64,000 nucleotides of DNA from Candidatus Pelagibacter communis (lineage in GTDB: Bacteria; Pseudomonadota; Alphaproteobacteria; Pelagibacterales; Pelagibacteraceae). The position numbers were made by a program, and so were the translations under genes. A model generated the notes under the pieces. The model searched no databases. It worked only from the letters and a program-made list of their open reading frames with translations, and was not told the origin of the DNA. Location: assembly GCF_001180205.1 (NCBI RefSeq), contig NZ_CVSU01000085.1, positions 1 through 64,000 of the forward strand. Reading direction: 5' to 3'. Positions 8,750 through 17,151 of this stretch are shown here, one piece after another; position 1 is the first letter of the stretch, and each line of letters begins with the position of its first letter.

Positions 8750-9138
8750 TTTTGAGACAAAACTGAAATCACAGCTTCTGCAGCTTCAGCACCCTTTTTT
8801 CTTCTAGCTCTCGCTTGAGCCATATTTAGACAGGTAATTATTCCATTTCCAATAGGTTTTTTACTATCTATAGATAATTTCATTATGGCATCTGTTGATG
8901 CTTGAGAAATAAAATCAAAGTGTGGTGTTTGACCTTTAATTACACATCCTAGAGCTAAAAAACCATCAAATTTTTTTAAATTTTTGGAGATTGTAACTGG
9001 AATTTCAAAAGCACCAGGTACTTTAATAATTTTTATTATATTTTTTTTTGGAATTATTTTTAAAGCACTCATTATTAAGCCATCGGCAATTTCTTTGTAA
9101 TAATCTGCTACAACAATTAAATATTTTTTTTTCATCAA
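8746..9138 (-). CDS. ribH: 6,7-dimethyl-8-ribityllumazine synthase
   Basis: Condenses 5-amino-6-ribitylaminouracil with 3,4-dihydroxybutanone phosphate in riboflavin synthesis. The 130-residue protein has the VPGAFEIP phosphate and substrate loop at 40-47, GCVIKGQTPHFDFI at 64-77 with the catalytic His near H73, and the C-terminal arginine-rich MAQARARRK. It is slightly short, as expected for a compact genome. It overlaps ribB by 4 bases and nusB by 4 bases. Confidence 0.96.
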   Translation of the reverse strand: MMKKKYLIVVADYYKEIADGLIMSALKIIPKKNIIKIIKVPGAFEIPVTISKNLKKFDGFLALGCVIKGQTPHFDFISQASTDAIMKLSIDSKKPIGNGIITCLNMAQARARRKKGAEAAEAVISVLSQK

Positions 9139-10235
9139 ATTAATTCCTGTTTTGTAATTTTTATACCATAACCATCAAGACCAATAACTTTTTTTGGTGA
9201 TTTTGTAATTAATATCATGTTTTTAATTTTTAAGTCTTTAATAATTTGAGCTCCAATACCATAATTTCTTATTAACTTGTCATTCCCCTTTTTATAAAAG
9301 TCTTTGTTTTTATAATCCTTTAAAGTCTGAGTTACTGATTTTAGATTTGAGTCTTTAATAAAAACTAAAACGCAATTTTGATATTTTTTAAAATAATTTA
9401 AAGTCTTATTAAATGAATTTGGTAGTGATTGATTTATTAGATAGTTTTGGACGACATTAGATGAAATTACTCTTACTCTTGGAGTAATACCTTTTTTTAT
9501 TTTGCCTTTTATTAATGCGAAGTGTTCTGAACCATCTAAAAGATTCTCATAAATTCTTATGTTATATTTTTGATTTTTTACATCAATCTTGCTTTGCTTT
9601 TTAAGTTTAATAAGTTTTTCTTTTTTAAGTCTATATGCGATCAGATCTTCTATCTTTCCAATTTTTAATTTATGTTTTTTTGCAAAATTGAATAAATCGT
9701 GGCCTTTAGCCATTGTACCATCTTCATTCATAATTTCACAAATTACAGCAGAGTTATTTTTTTTTGCTAATTTAGATATATCAACTGAAGCTTCAGTGTG
9801 CCCTGCTCTAACAAGCACTCCGCCATCTTTGGCTATAATTGGAAACACGTGACCAGGGGAAACAATTTCATTTTTATTTGCTTTTTTTTTTGAAGCAATT
9901 TTAATTGTTCTAGCTCTATCTTTAGCAGATATACCTGTAGTTATCCCTTTTTTTGCTTCAATAGAAATTGTGAAGGCAGTTTTGTTTCTTGATTGATTTA
10001 CTGGAGACATTAAAGATAAATTTAATCTTTTTGCTTGAAGTGAATCAAGTGCTAGACAAATTAAGCCTCGCCCGTATTTTGCCATGAAGTTAATGTTCTT
10101 CGCATTTGAGTCTGATGTTGAAATAACTAAATCTCCTTCATTTTCTCTTTTTTCATCGTCAACTAAAATAAACATACCTCCTTTTTTGGCTACACTTATA
10201 ATTGACTCGATTGATGCAAAATTATTTTTTCCCAT
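9135..10235 (-). CDS. ribB: 3,4-dihydroxy-2-butanone-4-phosphate synthase with a degenerate GTP cyclohydrolase II domain (RibBX type)
   Basis: The N-terminal half (about 1-205) is a complete RibB domain that converts ribulose 5-phosphate to dihydroxybutanone phosphate; RENEGDL (30-36) and RAGHTEAS (143-150) are the active-site motifs. The C-terminal half (about 206-366) aligns in style with GTP cyclohydrolase II but lacks the zinc-binding cysteine cluster: only one cysteine is present, in QNCVLVF. It therefore resembles the RibBX fusions of proteobacteria in which the second domain has no cyclohydrolase activity. A true GTP cyclohydrolase II must be encoded elsewhere. It overlaps ribE by 14 bases. 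Confidence 0.9.
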   Translation of the reverse strand: MGKNNFASIESIISVAKKGGMFILVDDEKRENEGDLVISTSDSNAKNINFMAKYGRGLICLALDSLQAKRLNLSLMSPVNQSRNKTAFTISIEAKKGITTGISAKDRARTIKIASKKKANKNEIVSPGHVFPIIAKDGGVLVRAGHTEASVDISKLAKKNNSAVICEIMNEDGTMAKGHDLFNFAKKHKLKIGKIEDLIAYRLKKEKLIKLKKQSKIDVKNQKYNIRIYENLLDGSEHFALIKGKIKKGITPRVRVISSNVVQNYLINQSLPNSFNKTLNYFKKYQNCVLVFIKDSNLKSVTQTLKDYKNKDFYKKGNDKLIRNYGIGAQIIKDLKIKNMILITKSPKKVIGLDGYGIKITKQELI

Positions 10236-10815
10236 GGAAATAATTCCTAACGTATTTAGACAAGATATCTATCTCTATGTTAACTAAACTAGATTTTTTT
10301 AAAGTTGATAAATTTGTCTCTTTGTAAGTATGAGGAATTATCCATATCTGGAAACCTTTTTTAGTTACTTTTGAAATTGTGAGGGAAATTCCATTTACAC
10401 AGATTGATGCTTTTTCTATTAAGTGTTTTCTTTCCTTTTTAGATAAGACAAAGTCAAAAAGGAATGATTTATCTATTTTATTAATACTTAAGACTTTGCC
10501 CACAGTATCAACATGACCTTGACAAATATGTCCTGAAATTTTTGTCCCATATTTTAAAGGTAATTCTAAATTTATTTTATCTCTTATTTTCAAAAATTTA
10601 AATTTTGAACGAATTATCGTTTCTTTAGATAGGTAAAATTCCATAATTTTTGATTTATATGAGATTAAAGTTAAGCAGACACCATCACATGCAACTGACA
10701 AGCCCATATCTTTTTTGGAGACTTTAAGATTACTTTTTACAAAAATATTAAGACCTTTGGGTCTTTTAATAATTTTAGTAATAATACCTTGGTTATAAAT
10801 TATTCCATTAAACAT
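10222..10815 (-). CDS. ribE: riboflavin synthase alpha chain
   Basis: Dismutates two lumazine molecules to riboflavin. The 197 residues form two lumazine-binding barrel repeats, each with the family pattern: GLSVACDGVCLTLI with GHICQGHVDTVG in the first, and ASICVNGISLTIS with PHTYKETNL in the second. It opens MFNGII, close to the MFTGI consensus. It lies 5 bases after ribD and overlaps ribB, so the four flavin genes ribD, ribE, ribBX and ribH form one run. Confidence 0.95.
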   Translation of the reverse strand: MFNGIIYNQGIITKIIKRPKGLNIFVKSNLKVSKKDMGLSVACDGVCLTLISYKSKIMEFYLSKETIIRSKFKFLKIRDKINLELPLKYGTKISGHICQGHVDTVGKVLSINKIDKSFLFDFVLSKKERKHLIEKASICVNGISLTISKVTKKGFQIWIIPHTYKETNLSTLKKSSLVNIEIDILSKYVRNYFHGKK

Positions 10816-10820
10816 AATTT

Positions 10821-11924
10821 CTATCTATATAGTGTTATTCTGTCTTTTCGCAAATTCAGATTTAAATTAATTTTTGTTTGATACTTTTGATTTAATGTAT
10901 TCAGACCACTAAATTTTAAATATTCTGAGCTTTTAGGAAGATTTTTAGGACTTTTGAATAAATAAAATTTATTAAAAATTTTATTTTTGATTAGAGAATT
11001 AGTTAGATCATTTCCACCCTCTATTAATAAATTCCTACAGCCAAAATTATATAGTTTTTTTAAAATTTTACTCATATCAAATTTGTTATCTCTATCAACT
11101 TTACATTTAATGAGAATAATCCCATTTCTTTTAAATTTAGAAATTTTTGATTTATCAGCTTTATTATAAAAAATTAAAGTTTTTTTATTTTTAGCTGTTT
11201 TAATTATATAACTATTTATTTTGCTATTAAGTTTACTGTCTAAAATAATTCTTTTTGGTGAAAAATTTTCTAAACCTTTTAAACGACAATTTAATCTTGG
11301 ATTATCTTTGTTTAGTGTTTTATATGTAATCATCAAACCATCGTTTTGATATCTCAAAAGATGTGAAAACTGATCTGAATAAATATTTGTGATTTTTTTT
11401 TGATAATTAGTATAAATAATATTGTTTTTTGAAATTGCTATTTTGCCAGTAACATAAGGTAATTTTTTCTTTCTATTAATAAAATAAGGATGATAAAAGT
11501 TTTCTATTTTATTTTTTAACAAACCTTTTTTTACAACTATTTTATTTGAATTTAAAATTTTAAAACTTTTATTACTAACTCTTTTATCTATATCTGTTAC
11601 AGAATATATAACCTCAGAAATTTTTGATTTAATTATCGAGTCAGTGCATGGTGGTGTTAAACCATGATGACAACATGGTTCAAGGGTAACATACATTTTT
11701 GAGCCTTTTAAATCTTCGAAACTATTTTTAATTGCATTAGATTCAGCATGTGGTCTTCCATTAAATGAAGTTTGACCTATTGAGATTATTTTGTCATTTT
11801 TAACAATTACACACCCTACTGAAGGATTTGATCCAGTAAGGCCATGCCGAGCTCTAGCCAGATCCAAGGCTATCTCCATGTAAAATTTATCTTTTAATGT
11901 AAATTTATGTTTTTTTGTAGACAT
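10821..11924 (-). CDS. ribD: bifunctional riboflavin biosynthesis deaminase/reductase RibD
   Basis: The N-terminal cytidine-deaminase-like domain carries the zinc site at H59, C84 and C93 with the catalytic glutamate E61 in HAESNA, and the EPCCHHGLTPPC pattern. The C-terminal reductase domain (about 150-367) has GLMITYKTLNKDNPRLNCR and LLIEGGNDLTNSLI. Together they catalyse the deamination and reduction steps between GTP cyclohydrolase II and RibH. The length of 367 is normal. The chosen ATG overlaps nrdR by 20 bases; an in-frame ATG at codon 16 is an alternative start that would avoid the overlap. Confidence 0.95.
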   Translation of the reverse strand: MSTKKHKFTLKDKFYMEIALDLARARHGLTGSNPSVGCVIVKNDKIISIGQTSFNGRPHAESNAIKNSFEDLKGSKMYVTLEPCCHHGLTPPCTDSIIKSKISEVIYSVTDIDKRVSNKSFKILNSNKIVVKKGLLKNKIENFYHPYFINRKKKLPYVTGKIAISKNNIIYTNYQKKITNIYSDQFSHLLRYQNDGLMITYKTLNKDNPRLNCRLKGLENFSPKRIILDSKLNSKINSYIIKTAKNKKTLIFYNKADKSKISKFKRNGIILIKCKVDRDNKFDMSKILKKLYNFGCRNLLIEGGNDLTNSLIKNKIFNKFYLFKSPKNLPKSSEYLKFSGLNTLNQKYQTKINLNLNLRKDRITLYR

Positions 11925-12363
11925 TAAGTTTGTCCACGAATTGCACGAAATCTTTTTCTTCTCTAAAGTTTCTATAAACTGAAGCGAACCTTACATAACC
12001 AACAGGATCTAAATCTTTTAAACCATCCATAACCATTGTACCAATTGTATTAGTTGATACCTCACCTTGACCAAGTTCCTCTAAAGACCTTGATATATGA
12101 CTTATAAATTTTTCTATTGTCTCAGTATCAATTGGTCTTTTCTTAAGTGCAATATAGATCGATTTAGACAGTTTATCGCGGTCAAAAACTGACTTTCTTC
12201 CATTTTTCTTAACAACCATTAATTCACGAATTTGAATTCTTTCAAAAGTAGTAAAGCGTTCACCACAAATACAAAGTCTTCTTCTTCTTATAGCTGTTCC
12301 ATCTTCTGTAGGTCGTGAATCCACTACAGATGTATCACCCTTTTTTTCGCACGGACAAATCAT
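11905..12363 (-). CDS. nrdR: transcriptional repressor NrdR with altered zinc knuckles
   Basis: ATP-cone regulator of ribonucleotide reductase genes, 152 residues. The DNA-binding end has the expected VDSRPTEDGTAIRRRR and ERFTTFERIQ stretches, and the ATP-cone (about 47-137) is complete. The zinc cysteines are unusual: C3 and C5, then C31 and C33, giving two CxC pairs where the family has CxxC (C3/C6 and C31/C34 in E. coli). Both changed together without a change in length. It sits between glyA (3-bp gap) and ribD (20-bp overlap), a position often seen for nrdR next to ribD. Confidence 0.92.
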   Translation of the reverse strand: MICPCEKKGDTSVVDSRPTEDGTAIRRRRLCICGERFTTFERIQIRELMVVKKNGRKSVFDRDKLSKSIYIALKKRPIDTETIEKFISHISRSLEELGQGEVSTNTIGTMVMDGLKDLDPVGYVRFASVYRNFREEKDFVQFVDKLNVYKKT

Positions 12364-12366
12364 TTG

Positions 12367-13674
12367 CTAAAGGTTCTTATATATCGGAAATGACGAAGTT
12401 AAAGAAATAACTTCATTTTTTACTTCTTCTTCTATTTTGCTATTATCTGACGGGTTTTCAGATAAACCTTTTAAAGTTTTTGTGATTAATTCACCTACAG
12501 TTTTAAACTCATTTAATCCAAATCCTCGTGTTGTAGCTGCTTGAGTACCTAATCTAATACCTGAGGTAATCATCGGTTTTTCTGTATCAAAAGGAATGCC
12601 ATTTTTATTACACGTAATATTTGCTCTAGACAAACTTTCAGCTGCAAGATTACCTTTTACATTATAAGGCCTTAAATCTACCAACATCAAATGCGTATCT
12701 GTTCCATCAGAGTATATTTTGAATCCGTTATTTTTTAGTGTCTCTGCAAGCATTTTAGCATTTGCTAAAACAGATTTAATATAATTTTGAAATTCTGGCT
12801 GTAAGGCTTCCAAAAAACCAGCAGCCTTAGCAGCAATGATATGCATCAAAGGTCCACCCTGATAACCAGGAAAAACTGCTGTATTAAATTTTTTAGCAAG
12901 ATCTTCATGATTGGTTAAAATTATTCCTCCTCTTGCACTTCTAAATACTTTATGTGTTGTTGAAGTAACTACATGCGCGTAATCACAAGGGTTTGGATAT
13001 CCTTTACCTGCAACTAAACCTGAGAAATGTGCCATATCTACCATTAGATAAGCTCCAACTTTATCTGCTATTTCTCTAAATCTTTTAAAATCTATTACTC
13101 TAGAATATGCACTTCCACCAGCAATTATTAGTTTAGGCTTATGTTCTAAAGCAAGTTTTTCAACATTATCATAATCAATTAATTCAGAATCTTTATCTAC
13201 ATCATATCCTATCGCATTAAACCATTTACCCGACATTGAAATTTTTAATCCATGAGTAATATGACCACCTGAATTTAAACTCATACCCATGAAAGTATCA
13301 CCTGGGCTTAACAAAGCTAAAAATACTGCGCCATTTGCTTGAGCACCTGAATGTGGTTGTGCGTTTGCATATTTACAATTAAATAATTTTTTTAATCTTT
13401 CAATAGCAAGATTTTCTGCAACATCAACATGTTCGCAACCATTGTAGTATCTTTTGCCAGGATAACCCTCAGCATATTTATTAGTTAAAACTGAACCTTG
13501 TGCTTCTAATACTGCTTGAGATACTATATTTTCAGACGCAATTAGTTCAATATGTTGTTGTTGTCTGATTAATTCATCTTTAATAGCTTTATAAAGGTCT
13601 GGATCTTTTACAGATAAACTGTCCTCAAAAAAACTTTTATAACTATCATTTAAATAATTTTTTTCACTAGACAT
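12367..13674 (-). CDS. glyA: serine hydroxymethyltransferase
   Basis: PLP enzyme that interconverts serine and glycine with transfer of a one-carbon unit to tetrahydrofolate. The 435-residue protein has the PLP lysine at K242 in [29 protein letters not shown] near the N-terminus, and [13 protein letters not shown] at about 211-223. It matters here because the sarcosine oxidase operon in this window yields glycine and methylene-tetrahydrofolate, the SHMT substrates. It is packed tightly between rpiB and nrdR (2- and 3-bp gaps) and has no promoter space of its own. Confidence 0.97.
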   Translation of the reverse strand: MSSEKNYLNDSYKSFFEDSLSVKDPDLYKAIKDELIRQQQHIELIASENIVSQAVLEAQGSVLTNKYAEGYPGKRYYNGCEHVDVAENLAIERLKKLFNCKYANAQPHSGAQANGAVFLALLSPGDTFMGMSLNSGGHITHGLKISMSGKWFNAIGYDVDKDSELIDYDNVEKLALEHKPKLIIAGGSAYSRVIDFKRFREIADKVGAYLMVDMAHFSGLVAGKGYPNPCDYAHVVTSTTHKVFRSARGGIILTNHEDLAKKFNTAVFPGYQGGPLMHIIAAKAAGFLEALQPEFQNYIKSVLANAKMLAETLKNNGFKIYSDGTDTHLMLVDLRPYNVKGNLAAESLSRANITCNKNGIPFDTEKPMITSGIRLGTQAATTRGFGLNEFKTVGELITKTLKGLSENPSDNSKIEEEVKNEVISLTSSFPIYKNL

Positions 13675-13676
13675 AA

Positions 13677-14102
13677 TTATATTTTTTTAACTCTTTTTAA
13701 ATGTCTCCCACCATCAAATTTAGTATTTAAAAAAACACTAATAAACTTTAAAGCATTTTTTTTGGATATCAATCTTGAACCTAATGTAATGATGTTTGCA
13801 TCATTATGCAATCTGGATAATTTTGTTGATTTTAGATTAAAACATTGCGCTGCACGCACATTTTTATGCTTATTTGCCGCAATATTCATGCCAATCCCAG
13901 ATCCACACACTAAAATACCAACATTTCTTTTATTAAGTTTGACTTTTTTTGCAACTTTATGTGCATAGTCAGGATAATCAACACTACTATCATCTTTTGG
14001 ACCAAGGTCCTCAAATTTTACTTTTTTATTTTTTAAATACTCTTTGATTGACTCTTTTAATATAAATCCAGCGTGATCTGATGAAATAAATATTTTTTTC
14101 AA
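13677..14102 (-). CDS. rpiB: ribose-5-phosphate isomerase B
   Basis: Isomerises ribose 5-phosphate and ribulose 5-phosphate; the latter is the RibB substrate made by the same gene run. The 141-residue protein has SSDHAG at 7-12, the catalytic cysteine C66 in [17 protein letters not shown] and H99 in [14 protein letters not shown], matching the E. coli residues C66 and H99. It lies one base downstream of the oxygenase gene and 2 bases before glyA. Confidence 0.95.
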   Translation of the reverse strand: MKKIFISSDHAGFILKESIKEYLKNKKVKFEDLGPKDDSSVDYPDYAHKVAKKVKLNKRNVGILVCGSGIGMNIAANKHKNVRAAQCFNLKSTKLSRLHNDANIITLGSRLISKKNALKFISVFLNTKFDGGRHLKRVKKI

Positions 14103-14103
14103 A

Positions 14104-14742
14104 TTAATTAAATTTGTAATCTAAAACACAAGCAACTAAATGTATTCTATTCTCTTCACCACCATTAAATGCATTGTGATACTTCGTGTTATTTGTGACC
14201 CATACTGACCCATCCGCAGGCATGTGCTTTGCGACATTATCAATAACCATGATGCAGCCAGGGTTAGTAATTATAGGTATATGTAATCTTGGCTCAGGAT
14301 CTCTATGCCAACTCAAAGTTGATCTTGGTTCTTTTAAAAGAATTCTAACTCTTCCTAATTTATATTTAGATGACAGAGCATCATATACATCTTTAAAGTA
14401 AGTATTTTCATAATCTTTTATAAATTCCGAATATTGTGACTCATCAAGAGACTCATCTCTGACTACTTCTTTTCCCGATTTATCAGGTTTTGTCCAATAT
14501 ACTCCTCTAGCCTTGTTACCTTTGATTGAGTCTGGATCACCAGGTATTTGGGTTAATGATATCGCTCCAAAGTGAGTTACACCAGCATCTTCAAATTTTT
14601 TAATCTTAACTATTTGATGATAAGCTTCTTGCAACTTTTCAATATCAAACTTAATTTCTTGTTTCTGAAAATCGCTAAAGTCTAATACTCTATCTTCTTT
14701 TTTAATATTTAAGTCTATTACTTTTGAATTTTCTATTGTCAT
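14104..14742 (-). CDS. Fe(II)/2-oxoglutarate-dependent oxygenase of the aspartyl/asparaginyl hydroxylase-like fold
   Basis: Uncharacterised protein of 212 residues. A cupin-type metal site is visible: H146 and D148 in STLSWHRDPEPRLHIPI, the distal histidine H189 in KYHNAFNGG, and R199 in NRIHLV as the likely 2-oxoglutarate carboxylate ligand. This is the pattern of the aspartyl/asparaginyl beta-hydroxylase family. The first 70 residues are less conserved in character and may bind the substrate. It is the first gene of a ten-gene leftward run (rpiB, glyA, nrdR, rib genes, nusB, thiL) behind a good promoter candidate. The substrate is unknown; no signal peptide is seen. Confidence 0.7.
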   Translation of the reverse strand: MTIENSKVIDLNIKKEDRVLDFSDFQKQEIKFDIEKLQEAYHQIVKIKKFEDAGVTHFGAISLTQIPGDPDSIKGNKARGVYWTKPDKSGKEVVRDESLDESQYSEFIKDYENTYFKDVYDALSSKYKLGRVRILLKEPRSTLSWHRDPEPRLHIPIITNPGCIMVIDNVAKHMPADGSVWVTNNTKYHNAFNGGEENRIHLVACVLDYKFN

Positions 14743-14767
14743 CTTGATTGCTTTCTACCTTTTTTTT

Positions 14768-14796
14768 TGTATATGTGTATATTACATTTGTCGCAA
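14768..14796 (-). promoter_or_regulatory. candidate promoter for the oxygenase-rpiB-glyA-nrdR-rib run
   Basis: On the minus strand TTGCGA (14796-14791) and TATACA (14773-14768) are separated by 17 bases, a good sigma-70 pattern. It lies in the 73-bp gap between the divergent oxygenase gene and hemB. A weaker rightward pair, TTGCTT (14748-14753) and TATATG (14770-14775), could serve hemB and would overlap it. There is no experimental support. Confidence 0.4.
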
Positions 14797-14815
14797 TTTA
14801 AAAGTAAATTAAAAC

Positions 14816-15805
14816 ATGATTATTGGTAAATATCCCAATCTTAGACTTAGAAGAACTAGAAAAGAATCTTGGTCAAGAAGACTGATTCAAGAAAATACCT
14901 TAAGTCCAAATGATTTTATATTACCTATTTTTTTAATTGAAGGATCAAATAAACGGCAAAAGATTTCATCAATGCCAGGTGTATACAGATATACAATTAA
15001 TCGATTGAGCCAAATAGTAGATAGAGCAATAAAAAAGAAGATACCAATGGTTGCACTTTTTCCAAAAACCCAAAATGTACGTAAAGATGAATTGGGTACA
15101 GAATCACTTAACGAAAAAAATTTAGTTTGTAGAGCAATTAAAGAAATTAAAAAAAGATACAAAAATCAAATAGGTATTATGTGTGACGTAGCATTAGATC
15201 CCTATACATCACATGGTCATGACGGTTTAATCAAATCTAACACAATACTTAACGACGAAACAATTGAGGTTTTGATTAATCAATCATTACTTCAAGCAGA
15301 GATGGGTTGTGATCTACTGGCTCCATCAGACATGATGGATGGCAGAATAGGTAAAATCAGAAAAGCTTTAGATAAAAATAAATTCCAAAATGTTCAAATA
15401 TTATCTTATGCAGCAAAATATGCTTCAAGCTTTTATGGCCCTTTTAGAGATGCAGTAGGTTCTAAAGGTTCGTTAAAAGGAGACAAAAAAACTTATCAGA
15501 TGGATTATAGAAATTCTGATGAAGCTTTAAGGGAAGTTGCATTAGATATTAAAGAAGGTGCCGATATGGTAATGGTTAAACCAGGTATGCCCTACTTAGA
15601 CATAATAAAGTCAATAAAAGAGAAATTTAAATTACCTGTATTTGCCTACCAAGTATCAGGAGAATATAGCTTGATTGAAACAGCTATAACGAAAAAATTA
15701 ATTAATAAAGATGCTATATATGAAAGCTTGGTAGCTTTTAAGAGAGCTGGTGCCAATGCTATAGTAAGTTATTATGCTGATAGAATTGATAAAATAATAA
15801 AATAA
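14816..15805 (+). CDS. hemB: delta-aminolevulinic acid dehydratase (porphobilinogen synthase)
   Basis: Condenses two 5-aminolevulinate molecules to porphobilinogen in heme synthesis. The 329 residues are of normal length. The two Schiff-base lysines are K201 (SYAAKYASSFYGPFRDA) and K255 (MVMVKPGMPYLD). In the metal region, CDVALDPYTSHGHDG (123-137) has Asp in place of most zinc-site cysteines, which is the magnesium-type arrangement common in alphaproteobacteria. Its stop codon abuts the stop codon of convergent recO with no spacer. Confidence 0.97.
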   Translation: MIIGKYPNLRLRRTRKESWSRRLIQENTLSPNDFILPIFLIEGSNKRQKISSMPGVYRYTINRLSQIVDRAIKKKIPMVALFPKTQNVRKDELGTESLNEKNLVCRAIKEIKKRYKNQIGIMCDVALDPYTSHGHDGLIKSNTILNDETIEVLINQSLLQAEMGCDLLAPSDMMDGRIGKIRKALDKNKFQNVQILSYAAKYASSFYGPFRDAVGSKGSLKGDKKTYQMDYRNSDEALREVALDIKEGADMVMVKPGMPYLDIIKSIKEKFKLPVFAYQVSGEYSLIETAITKKLINKDAIYESLVAFKRAGANAIVSYYADRIDKIIK

Positions 15806-16486
15806 TTATTTTAACGTATTTAAAAATAACAACCTACTATTTGGATAACTTAAATTATTTGGTCTTAAGATGGTTTTATCCAAATAATCTCCTACTAATT
15901 TCAAACCGTTCAATAAGGTGCCAAGATCATTAACCTCTATATCTCTTTCAATCAAAAAATTAGGTACATATTTTTTTTCATTTAAAGAATTAGCGTAATA
16001 TACAGTTTTGTTACCTTCCAAATCTTTTTCAACTAAATTTTCGAGCGATAAGTCATATCCTAATATTTTAAGTAACTCTAATTCCCAAAATATATATTTT
16101 TTTAACCAATCTTTTTCTTTTAAAATTAAAAATAAATTTTGAATTATAAAATAAACTTTATCATTAGATTGAGATTCTGCTGTTAATATTTTGATTAAAT
16201 TCATAGCAGATGTAATACAGGATAACTTTTGCTTATGATCAAAATATAATGGGGTATAGGCATTTAAAATTTCAATTTTAAAATAACCTATTCTGTTTTC
16301 ATTTTTAGAATTGTAATTAACATGGAGTTTGTTACCAACTTGAAGGTAATTTTTAATTTTTTTGGAAGTACCACCAAATATAATTCCAGATATCTTTCCT
16401 TTATCTTTTGTAAATAATTCAGCAATTAATGAATTTTCATTATATCTTGTTTTGCTTATTAAAAACCCTTCGTCTGACCAATTCAT
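15806..16486 (-). CDS. recO: DNA repair protein RecO
   Basis: Recombination mediator of 226 residues that helps load RecA with RecR. It has an N-terminal OB fold (MNWSDEGFLISKTRYNENS and LFTKDKGKISGIIFGG) and a C-terminal helical region. The zinc-finger cysteines found in some RecO proteins are not seen. It overlaps rnc by 4 bases. In many alphaproteobacteria era lies between rnc and recO; it is absent here. Confidence 0.9.
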   Translation of the reverse strand: MNWSDEGFLISKTRYNENSLIAELFTKDKGKISGIIFGGTSKKIKNYLQVGNKLHVNYNSKNENRIGYFKIEILNAYTPLYFDHKQKLSCITSAMNLIKILTAESQSNDKVYFIIQNLFLILKEKDWLKKYIFWELELLKILGYDLSLENLVEKDLEGNKTVYYANSLNEKKYVPNFLIERDIEVNDLGTLLNGLKLVGDYLDKTILRPNNLSYPNSRLLFLNTLK

Positions 16487-17151
16487 TTTTTATTTATTTT
16501 TTTTAAACATTCGATAGCAGCATTTTGTTCTGCTTCTTTTTTTGATTTTCCAGTAGCTATGAAATATTTTGTATTGGGCAATTTTACTCCAACTTTAAAT
16601 ATAGGTTTGTGTCTTGGTCCTGTATTTGAAATTAATTTATAAGTAGGTAATTTTTTGAAGTTTTTTAAAGTTAATTCCTGTAACTTTGTTTTTGCATCTA
16701 TTTCTGTAACTACACTTTTTTCAATATGATCTTGCCACAAGTTTAAAATTGTTTTTTCGACAATTATAAAACCTTTATCAAGATAAATAGCACCAATTAA
16801 TGCTTCACAACTATCAGATATAATTTTGTCTTCAATTTTTATTTTTTTATTGTTGGGATTAAATGTTTTAACATAACTAGCTAAGTTGATTTTTTTTGCT
16901 ATATCCAGACACGTTTTTTTATTCACTAGCGATGCAAATTTTTTATCAAGAATTCCTTCTTTTTCACCTGGATAAATTTCTAAAAGTTTTTTTGCTATAA
17001 CTAAACCAAGAACTCTATCACCCAGAAACTCTATCTTTTCATTATTTTCATTTGGATTAAAGCTTTTATGTGTAAGAGCTTGGATAAGTAGATCTTTATT
17101 TTTAAATTTTACATCAATTTTTTTTTCTAAACTTTGATAGTTAATTTTCAT
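16483..17151 (-). CDS. rnc: ribonuclease III
   Basis: Double-strand-specific endoribonuclease for rRNA and mRNA processing. The 222-residue protein has the signature NEKIEFLGDRVLGL (38-50) with E41 and D45, the second acidic pair in ISDSCEALIGAIYLDKG, and a C-terminal double-stranded-RNA-binding domain beginning near TKLQELT and ending in KKEAEQNAAIECLKKI. It overlaps lepB by 1 base and recO by 4. Confidence 0.96.
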   Translation of the reverse strand: MKINYQSLEKKIDVKFKNKDLLIQALTHKSFNPNENNEKIEFLGDRVLGLVIAKKLLEIYPGEKEGILDKKFASLVNKKTCLDIAKKINLASYVKTFNPNNKKIKIEDKIISDSCEALIGAIYLDKGFIIVEKTILNLWQDHIEKSVVTEIDAKTKLQELTLKNFKKLPTYKLISNTGPRHKPIFKVGVKLPNTKYFIATGKSKKEAEQNAAIECLKKINKK

